A stretch of DNA of 64,000 bases, taken from NCBI GenBank assembly GCA_963783095.1, contig CAWAMR010000006.1, forward strand, positions 186,001 to 250,000, in the 5' to 3' direction. Source of the stretch: CAWAMR01 sp963783095 (lineage in GTDB: Bacteria > Planctomycetota > Planctomycetia > Gemmatales > Gemmataceae). Of this stretch, positions 20,363 through 28,050 are shown in pieces. The position numbers and the translations under genes are program-made. Numbering within the stretch: position 1 is the stretch's first letter; each line of letters opens with the position of its first letter. A model generated the notes under the pieces. That model ran no database searches. It was not told the DNA's origin and saw only the letters and a list, made by a program, of their open reading frames with translations.

Positions 20363-21343
20363 ATGGAATCGTCGCAACTGCCGCGCGTTCAGAATTCGGA
20401 GGAGAAAATCCCTGAATCGAACCTGATGGCCACCGCGATCTGCGCAAACGACAATCTTACCCCGCTCTTGGTGCGTCCCGGTTCAGCACCGATTGTGGAC
20501 GCAGCCATGCCGGAGGTCGATAGCGTTTTGCTGGGTCGTTGGCGCATCGTCGCCTGGGCTGGAGTCGGCAGCGCCAGCGTGGTTTTCAGGGGGAAGCATG
20601 TCGAGCTCGATCTGCCGGTTGCCATCAAGATCGTGAACCGGGCCGGCTATCCCGATCGTGCCAAGGCAATCAATCACCTGCGCAACGAAGCCGAGGTCTT
20701 GAAACAGCTTCATCATCGGAACATCGGGCGGCTCTGGGATTTCAGCAACGACCCCGATTGTCCCTTTCTGGTGACGACATTCGTGGAGGGACCAACACTC
20801 GGAGAGGCGATCCGGCATCAAGGCAAGCTGGATCGCCGGCAAGTGACCCGTGCGGCCCAGTGCGTCATCGAAGCGCTGGCACATGCCTGGGAATTCGGCA
20901 TCGTCCATCGCGACGTCAAGCCGGATAATCTCATCCTGGCTTCGGATCAAACCGCGAAGATTATTGATTTCGGACTGGCTGCCATCGTCGATACCGTTGT
21001 CCCGCCTGTAGCGATGGTGCCGGCAAACACCTGGATCGGGACTGCTGCCTATCTTGCACCCGAGCAGGCCCGCAGTACTTCCACGGTCGATCATCGCGCT
21101 GACATCTATGCACTGGGAGCGACGATGTATCACGCGATAACGGGGCGATTGCCGTTTGAAGGCGGCAGCATTACCTCGGTAATTCTCAGGCGGATGAAAG
21201 AGGATCCGGTTCCGCCAATCGAGTACGTGCCCGAGATCGGCAAGAGTTTTTCAGCGCTCTTGATGCGCATGATGGCGCGCGACCCCGACGAACGATTTCA
21301 GACCTACGCGGAGCTGGAAGATGCACTGGAAGGGTCGGTTTGA
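20363..21343 (+). CDS. Soluble Hanks-type Ser/Thr protein kinase
   Basis: 326 residues. Motifs in order: glycine loop WAGVGSASVVF, VAIKIVN with the ATP lysine, catalytic loop VHRDVKPDNLI, IIDFGLA (DFG), and APEQARSTSTVDHRADIYALG (APE-equivalent and F helix). The kinase fills residues about 60-325. No membrane segment or sensor domain follows, unlike many planctomycete kinases. The ATG at 20363 has GGGAGA nearby; a start at 20294 is in frame but lacks a good site. Substrate unknown. The gene is 140 bases before the rhomboid gene and may share transcription with it. Confidence 0.9.
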   Translation: MESSQLPRVQNSEEKIPESNLMATAICANDNLTPLLVRPGSAPIVDAAMPEVDSVLLGRWRIVAWAGVGSASVVFRGKHVELDLPVAIKIVNRAGYPDRAKAINHLRNEAEVLKQLHHRNIGRLWDFSNDPDCPFLVTTFVEGPTLGEAIRHQGKLDRRQVTRAAQCVIEALAHAWEFGIVHRDVKPDNLILASDQTAKIIDFGLAAIVDTVVPPVAMVPANTWIGTAAYLAPEQARSTSTVDHRADIYALGATMYHAITGRLPFEGGSITSVILRRMKEDPVPPIEYVPEIGKSFSALLMRMMARDPDERFQTYAELEDALEGSV

Positions 21344-21485
21344 GGAAATTGCGTCATTTCAGGCTGTGCGAAGTTTAGAACCTTTCAGCACGGATCGACA
21401 AACGCGCATCCAAACCCCATAATGGCATAACGGAATCTCGACAACCAGTGAATCCGCGATCTTTCTGTACCTCGCAAGGATCGAC

Positions 21486-22720
21486 ATGCCCGACACTGTT
21501 GAACCGACTCACGAAGCGCTGTTGCGGTTATGCTTAGCCGTGGACCCGAAACCCTGGTATCCGCGCATCTATGCGCGGACTTCGGGTGTAAACCGCGACA
21601 GTCTCGACATCCCCTTGAATGATTTACGTCTTGCGGGGTTGATTCAACTCACAGAGTGGGAAGCCGGCATCGGGCAGGGCTATATCCTCACCGATCTGGG
21701 TAAGGAAGTCCTCCAGAATTCCGCCTTTCTGGAACAATTCAAAGCCTCTTTACAAACGCCGCCGGCCGAGACTTCGCCCGAAGCGCAGCCCCCCGGCGAG
21801 CCGGATGCTCCGACCACCTATCAACGAGGAGAAACGGCTCGCAAGGGTTACTACGAGCCGGAACCGCCGCGCGTGATGCCGGTTCTGTTGATCTTGAATC
21901 TCCTGACGTTCGGGGCCGCGTTTGTCGTGGCGATTCGCATGGGCAAGCCGCTCAATGACTTCATATTCAACGGCGACGCGGAGGTGTTGCACTCGGCCGG
22001 TGCCCTGGAAGCAACCGACCTGATTCACGGAGAGTGGTGGCGGTTATTGACGTGCTGCTTTTTGCATTTCGGCCTGCTTCATCTGGGCGTGAACATGTAT
22101 GCCCTCTATGTTCTGGGCGGATTGGAAGCCCTTTGGGGCAGCACTCGTTTCCTCATTATCTTCTGTTTTTCCGGCCTGGGAGGAAGTTGTGCGGCGATGA
22201 TATTCAATCCAGGCTCCCCGACAGCGCCGATTGTCCTTGCCGGCGCTTCCGGTGCGCTCTGGGGTCTGATGCTGTCTTTGTTCGCGTGGGTGTGGTTGAA
22301 CCGCAAGCATCTGCCTCCCCAAGAGGTATCGGCCCGATTTCGGCAGTACGGGTTTATCGTTTTGCTGAATGTCCTGGTCAGTACGTTGCCGCACGTGAGT
22401 GCTGCTGCACATTTCGGTGGTGGGGTCGTCGGGTTTCTCACCGGAACGCTGTTGCATTACCATCGATTTTCCGTTGGGCCGCGCCGAATGGGCATTGCTA
22501 TGCTGATTGCCTTCCTGCCGGCGTTATGTTTCGAAGTGATGATCGGCACGATGGCGAACAATTCGCAATGGCAGCAATTGATCGAAGCGGAAGAACGCCG
22601 CACGGAAAAACAGGCACAGCAATGGTTCAAGGATAAGGATGTTGTCGCAGTGGATCGCACGACGGCAGCGCTGGAGGGAATTCAAACAAAAGTGCTTGGG
22701 AATCGAAGAAAAAATCGTAA
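21486..22720 (+). CDS. Rhomboid intramembrane serine protease with N-terminal winged-helix-like domain
   Basis: Cleaves membrane proteins within the bilayer. The N-terminal ~80 residues (LRLCLAVDPKPWYPRIYARTSG...LRLAGLIQLTEWEAGIGQGYILTDLG) look like a winged-helix domain. A Pro/Glu linker leads into the rhomboid core: HGEWWRLLTCCFLHFGLLHLGVNMYAL, GASGALWGL with the catalytic Ser, and VSAAAHFGGGVVGF with the catalytic His. Six or more hydrophobic segments are visible. The uninterrupted frame runs on to 23015, but from about 22700 it reads the antisense of queG. One base added in the A-run near 22710 gives a stop at 22718-22720, so the real end is probably there. Confidence 0.83.
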
Positions 22721-22733
22721 CTCTCGTATATCA

Positions 22734-23785
22734 TCATCCAGCGCGCACGCGTTTCTGAATCGCCCGAATCGCCCATTCAGCAGCCTCTCGAATGAGAGGT
22801 TCCTCATCCATCATTGCTCGTTCCAGCGCTGGAATCGCTCTTTCATCGCCTCGATTGCCGAGGATGATGGCCGCATTGCGAAGCAGTCCGCGCCTTTTGG
22901 TTCGCATGATCGCCGTGCCACGAAATCTTTGAGAGAATTCTTGGTCGTTCATATTCAGCAGGCCGATCAGGTCGATCGCTTCCAGGTCGGTGCGATGGGT
23001 AAATGGTACATTTGATTGGCCGGCTTTCCGATTCCAGGGGCAGACATCCTGGCAAACGTCGCAGCCAAATAGCCAGTCGCCTATCTTGGGACGCAGTTCC
23101 TCGTCAATCGATGTGCGCAGTTCGATGGTTAAATAGCTAATACACTTGCGGGCATCGAGCCAGCCCGGCGCGGTGAACGCCTGGGTGGGGCAGGCATCGA
23201 GACAGGCCGTGCAAGTTCCGCAATGACTTGCCGCGTGAGGTGCATCGGCTTGCAATTCGATGTCAACCAGAAGTGCGCCAGAAAGAAGAAACTCCCACGG
23301 TGCTTGTCGATGAGCATCGTATTCTTACCGATCCATCCCAAGCCTGCACGCCGGGCGAAATCCCTTTCCAATAGTGGAGCACTATCCACCACTCCGCGCC
23401 CATTGCACTCGGGCACTTCCGTTCGTAGCCACGCCAGAAGCTGATCGAGTTTTTCCCAGAGAGTATCGTGATAGTCCGGCCCCTGGGCATACCGTGCCAC
23501 TCTTCCCATCGACGTATCGAGATGCGATGGTGCTCCCTCGGCATACTCCATCCCGACCATGACCACACTGCGAACCGTGGAAAGAATCGAACGCGGATGC
23601 CGGCGAGCTTCTTCATGGCGCTGCATGTAGGTCATCTCGCCCGCATAACCACGGTCAAGCCATTCCTGTAGACGATCGAAGCCATCGGCAGCAGTGGCGG
23701 GCGCAACGCCGGAAAGCGCGAATCCGAGTCGTCGGGCTTCGGCTTTTAGAAGAGTTTCAAGAGTCGGAAGAGTTCCAAGATTCAA
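22734..23785 (-). CDS. queG: Epoxyqueuosine reductase (apparent frameshift)
   Basis: Cobalamin-dependent iron-sulfur enzyme for the last step of queuosine tRNA modification. The N-terminal half shows LGFALSGVAPA, YMQRHEEARRHPRSIL, RYAQGPDYHDTLWEKL and RRAGLGWIGKNTMLI. The C-terminal half has two 4Fe-4S motifs, CGTCTACLDACPT and CDVCQDVCPWN, and ends with a HEAT-like block (LRNAAIILGNRGDERAI). The halves lie in different frames joined near 23245. The start is unclear. The open frame begins at a TTG at 23812 inside an IS end, and the next TTG at 23785 lies in a GTTCCAAG repeat, so the insertion at 23802 sits immediately upstream of or at the 5' end. Confidence 0.88.
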
Positions 23786-23792
23786 CGTCCAG

Positions 23793-25359
23793 GTTCCAAG
23801 TGGGTGTGGCAAAATTTCCTGGCATACCTAACCCTTTGAGGGCAAATGACTTTCCCAGTAGACCTTCCATTGGTCACTCTGTGAAAGCGATTCGATCCCC
23901 ATGATGGCCTCGGCGTTCGGCGGATCCCAGCGCATTCCTGGGCCTTTCACACGTTCCGTAAGTGTTCTGCAGGTCGCTTCCGTTGGGCCGCTGCCAATCT
24001 GCCACCCCTTGGCGATGAATTCGGGATAGCGGATCATGTCCGACCGCTCGCTCACGTAAAAGAGCAACTCGTCGGCGTGCGCACGCTGGCCTCGTTTGAG
24101 GCCGACGCGCCATTGTAGGAGCGACTCCCAAGCAGGCTTGTAGCCTTCGTGCTTGAACAAATGGAGCAGGTCCACCGCCCATTTCTTTCCCGTTTCGTCC
24201 CCATCACCGTAGATTTCCCGCCGCGTTTTGTGAACGCGCTCGCTCAGGTGATAGAAATCCAGACCCAGCGCATCCAGATTCAGATTCTGTCGCTCGACTT
24301 GATTGCGGATCCACGGCGCGCCGTCGACATTGCCGATCTTCTCGTCCGCTTCATCCAAATGAATGCGGTCTGCTTCTCGACGCATCAGGCGTCCCGCTAC
24401 TTGGTGGTCGCCTTTGGTCCCCGACACCAAGCGATGGTCTTGCGTTTCGTCGTAGAAGGCTACGATCTTGAATTCCTTGTATTTCTGGTCCGTGCCGACT
24501 TTTCGAGGCGGCAGAGGCTTTGCCTTCTTGCCGCGACGCCGACGCTTTGCCTTGGTCTTCTCACGCCGTTTCTTTTTCTCGACGTCCGTCACCTGGGGCA
24601 CCATCACCCCATCGCTGCCGAAGTAAACCCGCGTACCGGCCGCTTCCGTTTTGCAATCGCTGGCCGACCAATTGACGGGTAACTTTCCCTCCTTCTGCGC
24701 TCGCGCGATCTGCGCCCCTCCGTCTCCACTAGGCACCGGAATGATTCGCCGCTGATCTGCACTTGAGCCGTACGACCCAAGTTGTCGGCTGACTTGTCGA
24801 AGCTCCTGCCATCACGGTTGAGCCGACAGGCCATCTCGCGCACGCCCAGGCTGATGGTCGCTTCGACCGCATCGACCCAAGCGTCCAGCGGTGTCGTTGT
24901 GCCTTCGTCCGGCGAATGCCAGCGCCGCCGCCACAGTCGGATGCGGCCGTTGATCGTCAGAATGCTGTACTCCTGCCGTCCTTTATTTCGCTTGCTCTTT
25001 CCGGTCTTCGCATCCTGCGGAGGGGGGAAAAGCGGCTTCCGCCGCATCGATCCGCATCTGGGCTGCTCGCTCGAATGCCTCACATCTCAGCTTTGCGAAC
25101 AGGTCGCGAACTTGCTCCTCACTTCCCGAAATGATGTGGCCTCGCGTCGCGTCGTTGACTGCATCCGCCACCTTTCCAAGGATTTCTTCGACCCGTTGTC
25201 GCATTGATTCAATGTACGCTTCGCGGGAAAACTTCGGTTCTGGCTGCATGATAGGATCCTGGTCATGGTGCTCAATTCCTTCCGCTCAACACACCTTTTA
25301 CCTATCTTGACCAAACTACTCAAAATGCGCCAGGAAATTTTGCCACACCCGTTCCAAGT
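23793..25359 (-). mobile_element. ISKra4-type insertion sequence with 22-bp TIRs and 9-bp target duplication
   Basis: The element spans 23802-25350 (1549 bp). The left end GGGTGTGGCAAAATTTCCTG plus GC (23802-23823) is repeated perfectly as its complement at 25329-25350. Both sides are flanked by GTTCCAAGT (23793-23801 and 25351-25359), a 9-bp target duplication. The target is itself a member of the dispersed GTTCCAAG repeat family. The duplication being exact implies a recent insertion. The transposase inside is split by two apparent frameshifts. Confidence 0.9.
23828..25249 (-). CDS. ISKra4-family transposase (two apparent frameshifts)
   Basis: The N-terminus (from the ATG at 25249, FSREAYIESMRQRVEEILG) continues in another frame from about 25025 (FPPPQDAKTGKSKRNKGRQEY). 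The central part (REMACRLNRDGRSFDKSADNL) shifts again near 24735 into PVPSGDGGAQIARAQKEG. The C-terminal frame has VYFGSDGVMVPQV, FKIVAFYDE, APWIRNQVE and IGSGPTEATCRTLTERVKGPGMRW, the last being characteristic of ISKra4 transposases. Total about 470 residues. Whether it is inactive or only mis-sequenced cannot be decided; intact ends and duplication favour a young copy. Confidence 0.85.
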
Positions 25360-25381
25360 AGACAGCAATCCAAATAAGGTC

Positions 25382-26092
25382 ATGAGTAGACAGAATATGG
25401 CCATGTCGTGTACAATCCTTCGTGTGGAAACTCCAAACCAGTCTACTGCGGAGCATCAGGTCGGTGTCACAAATGCCCAAGAGAACAACCCAGACCCCAT
25501 TCTTGCCCAGCTCACACGACAGATGAACGCGGAATTCCAGGCCGGCAAGTACAGGGAAGCTGGCACGATCGCTCTTGAAATCACTGCCCGCAACAAGGAC
25601 GAATTGGCAGCAGTGTTCCAACAGCATCGAGTGACGGTACTCCATCTCGATCATGAAGCGTTCGGTATCTACGAAGGGCAAATTGAGCCAACTTATGACA
25701 TCCACGTAGATGGGCGAACCGATGATGTTTTGGCGGCTAGTTCAGAATTCGGCAAACGCCATGCACAAGAGATGGTGCTGATTGCCCGGAAATTCAGGGA
25801 AGGGGAGAGCGACCCCGATGAACGAATGGGTTTGACCATCACCCTTCACGCTTCGGTGCCGATCGATGAAGCGGTCATCATTGCTGAACTGGTGAGGACG
25901 TATGGGTTCAAAGGGGCGACCTTTGCGCCGAAGCGCGAAGGTGAAGTCGCTATCTACCATACGGACAATCTGGGCATGAGCGGGCACCAGTTTCTTGCCG
26001 CTGCGTCTGCCCTGATCGAAGAGTTGAAAAGATATTATTCGCAATTAACATTTGGGATTCAGAAATTCATCATACAGATGCCACGCTTATGA
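25382..26092 (+). CDS. Hypothetical protein
   Basis: About 236 residues from the ATG at 25382, the first start after the IS target duplication; later starts (25397 ATG, or MNAEF at about 25525) are possible. I do not recognise it. Seen: a Gln/Asn-rich first 50 residues, then mixed alpha/beta sequence (AGKYREAGTIALEITARNKDE, VTVLHLDHEAFGIYEGQIEP, YDIHVDGRTDDVLAASSEFG, MGLTITLHASVPIDEAVIIAELVRTYGFKG). No signal peptide, membrane segment or catalytic motif stands out. It ends in an ATGA overlap with the next gene, so the two form a translation-coupled pair. The ISKra4 insertion lies directly upstream and may have removed its native promoter. Confidence 0.6.
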   Translation: MSRQNMAMSCTILRVETPNQSTAEHQVGVTNAQENNPDPILAQLTRQMNAEFQAGKYREAGTIALEITARNKDELAAVFQQHRVTVLHLDHEAFGIYEGQIEPTYDIHVDGRTDDVLAASSEFGKRHAQEMVLIARKFREGESDPDERMGLTITLHASVPIDEAVIIAELVRTYGFKGATFAPKREGEVAIYHTDNLGMSGHQFLAAASALIEELKRYYSQLTFGIQKFIIQMPRL

Positions 26093-26391
26093 CCAACGAA
26101 CGATCCATTGACGAGCTTGTAGAAGAGTTTAACGCCAGGGCGAAAGCCGAGGGCCGGTACGACGGCCGGGCATTCTGGGAGGTTCCGTCTCAGTCGGGAT
26201 CCATTGTGAATATTCCTGAGACTCCAGAATCGTCCGGACGGGTCTCCCGGCTTCACAAGCGCATTGCCGAACTAAAGCAAGCGGTTGAAGGCCCTGGCCC
26301 GGCGGAGGAGATCCCGGAAGTAATCGGCGATGCTGTGCGAGCGCAGTTGCTACTGCAGGAGAAAGCCCAGGCCGAACAACCGGCGGCATAG
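26089..26391 (+). CDS. Small charged hypothetical protein coupled to the upstream gene
   Basis: 100 residues starting in the ATGA overlap with the upstream gene. Composition is strongly charged and helical: MTNERSIDELVEEFNARAKAEG at the start, VSRLHKRIAELKQAVEG as a probable coiled coil, and a Glu/Ala tail. A short Pro/Ser stretch lies in the middle. No family recognised. The tight coupling suggests a small partner or chaperone of the upstream product; that is inference. Confidence 0.55.
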   Translation: MTNERSIDELVEEFNARAKAEGRYDGRAFWEVPSQSGSIVNIPETPESSGRVSRLHKRIAELKQAVEGPGPAEEIPEVIGDAVRAQLLLQEKAQAEQPAA

Positions 26392-26497
26392 GTTTGTCGG
26401 GGTTATCGAGACGCTGGGCCTCGTGTTTGAGTGGCGATTCGAGAGAAAGCGTTGTCCCAAGTTCCATATTGGTAACGCTCATTCGGGATTTTGGGCA

Positions 26498-26900
26498 CTA
26501 CGCGACTATCATGACCAACGGTATCGATTCCGGTGCCACGGCTTCTTCTCGACCATTATGTTCGAAGTGAATGTGATAACCTGCGGGCAATGCTAATTCG
26601 CAAGGAAGATTTTGCCCGAACAAACTAATTGCTTCTGGACTTCCAAACACTAAGAGTGCGTCCCCGTCAAACGTCACATTTACGGGACCAACCGCAATTT
26701 GAACAACTAAAGCCGATGAAACTCGACTGCTTGAAGCTGGGAACACAATCTTTCCTGCCACTTCGTGAGCCAACTCGAAAATTCGTTCGGCAATCGCCGC
26801 GAACTCAGATGGAGTTGCGGTGATATGCGCTCCGAAAACGCACCGGGATAATAAGTAACCTCCACACCAGAACCCTCGTTTGCCGTCTCTGAATTCAGTG
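26498..26900 (-). CDS. Hypothetical protein, probably frameshifted
   Basis: The C-terminal frame reads AAIAERIFELAHEVAGKIVFP, VVQIAVGPVNVTFDGDALLVFG, LPAGYHIHFEHNG and ends at 26498. Upstream the same frame degrades, but another frame reads VSLNSETANEGSGVEVTYYPGAFSE and would connect near 26835 (SEHITATPSEFAAIAERI). A single indel would join them. The 5' end is not fixed and could reach back to the stop of the gene at 26918. I recognise no family. It lies on the same strand just behind the ilvN pair and could be a third member of that transcript. Confidence 0.4.
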
Positions 26901-26917
26901 AAACTTGAGACTCTAAT

Positions 26918-27220
26918 CTAGGCCAACTTGATCTGACTATTCTCGTCGATTGCGATACTCGAAAGCTCGCCGTTATCCTTGGTGAAATGCACCATCGGTA
27001 CGATCACATCGTCTTCCGGCACGCGATCGGTCGTCACTCCGGTTGCCAGGTAATTGATGCCTCGAAACGTACCTTGCGCTTCGGTGGTCCAGGTTCGGGA
27101 GCCGACGCGAACCGTCTGAATGACCGCAATGCGCTGTCCCGATTGCAGGGAACGCAGTAGTTCAACTTGCTTCGGATCGAGTCGTCGAGTGGGCAACTCG
27201 ATTTTGTCGGGGATGCTCAC
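26918..27220 (-). CDS. Small hypothetical protein behind ilvN
   Basis: 100 residues (MSIPDKIELPTRRLDPKQVELL, then ALVIQ-like strands IAVIQTVRVGSRTWTTEAQGTFRGINYLATG, DDVIVPMVHFTKDNGELSS). Beta-rich, no signal peptide or catalytic motif. It overlaps the ilvN stop by four bases (27217-27220), so it is translated with ilvN. I do not recognise the family; linkage suggests a role related to branched-chain amino acid synthesis, or only shared expression. Confidence 0.65.
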   Translation of the reverse strand: MSIPDKIELPTRRLDPKQVELLRSLQSGQRIAVIQTVRVGSRTWTTEAQGTFRGINYLATGVTTDRVPEDDVIVPMVHFTKDNGELSSIAIDENSQIKLA

Positions 27221-27714
27221 AGTTTCTCCTCCCGGATGGGCGTACCTCGCACCAGGGCGATTCGGCCCGTTCGTGCCAACTCTAAGATTCCATATGGGCG
27301 CATCAGTTCGATAAAAGCCTCGATCTTCCCTTCCTGGCCGCTGACCTCGATCATCAGCGTGTCGTGAGTAATATCAACCACCCGGCCCCGGAACATTTCC
27401 ACCAGCAGCGATAGTTCCACGCGCTGACTGGATACTGCCTTGACCTTGATAATCATCAGGTCGCGCTCGACATAATCTTCGCTGGAAATGTCCATGACCC
27501 GAACGCAGGTGACGACTTTATCGAGTTGCTTGCGAACCTGTTCGAGGTCGCCATCATCGCCGTGGACGACGAAAGTCATCCGGGATAAATCGGCCACTTC
27601 GGTTTCGCCGACGGCTAGACTATCGATGTTGAAACCGCGTGAGGCGAGCATGCCGGAGATGTGCGCCAGCACACCGGGTTGATTCTGCACGATCGCCGAG
27701 AGAACGTGTCGCAT
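27217..27714 (-). CDS. ilvN: Acetolactate synthase small (regulatory) subunit
   Basis: 165 residues from the ATG at 27714. Regulatory partner of the catalytic IlvB subunit; the ACT domain mediates valine feedback. The start MRHVLSAIVQNQPGVLAHISGMLASRGFNIDSLAVG is the ACT domain signature; MTFVVHGDDGDLEQVRKQLDKVV and RDLMIIKVKA follow, then the second domain (FRGRVVDITHDTLMIEVSG). No ilvB or ilvC lies nearby, so the gene is separated from its partners. A small hypothetical overlaps its stop. Confidence 0.92.
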   Translation of the reverse strand: MRHVLSAIVQNQPGVLAHISGMLASRGFNIDSLAVGETEVADLSRMTFVVHGDDGDLEQVRKQLDKVVTCVRVMDISSEDYVERDLMIIKVKAVSSQRVELSLLVEMFRGRVVDITHDTLMIEVSGQEGKIEAFIELMRPYGILELARTGRIALVRGTPIREEKL

Positions 27715-27787
27715 TCGAGAAAACACTCCATCAAGATCAGGGAACAAAAGATGTTTTACGGTGAGGAGGGGAAGCGTTCAATGAGAT

Positions 27788-27965
27788 TTCCGGGCGTTGA
27801 AACACCCGGCCACCTTCAAACCACCGCTACGCGGTGAACGGTAACCGCGTAGCGGTTGTTGAAGGTAGCCGGGTGTTTTAGCACCCGGATAAGTCCAGGT
27901 TAACTGTCGGCGTCGCGTAGCGACGCTTGAGCGACGCAACACGCGCAAACCGTGTCATGCACCCA
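27788..27965. repeat. Dispersed palindromic element, copy B (left outer arm missing)
   Basis: Shares with 3934-4185 the paired arms CGGGCGTTGAAACACCCGGC / GCCGGGTGTTTTAGCACCCGG, CCGCTACGCGGT / ACCGCGTAGCGG and the right end GCGTCGCGTAGCGACGCTTGAG...GCGCAAACCGTGTCATGCACCC. The matching outer left arm is absent, so it is a truncated copy. It occupies most of the 336-base spacer between ilvN and the GH2 gene. Confidence 0.85.
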
Positions 27966-28050
27966 GAAATCCGATGGCGGATTGCCGGGTATTTCGTAAG
28001 GTTAAACTCATCGCTACCCAATTTCTCCTCTCATCTTCCAGGAGATCGGC

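Noticed and set aside
22721..23015. The last ~100 codons of the rhomboid frame as part of the protease.
   Set aside because: They are the exact antisense of queG and follow an A-run where one base restores a stop at 22718-22720.
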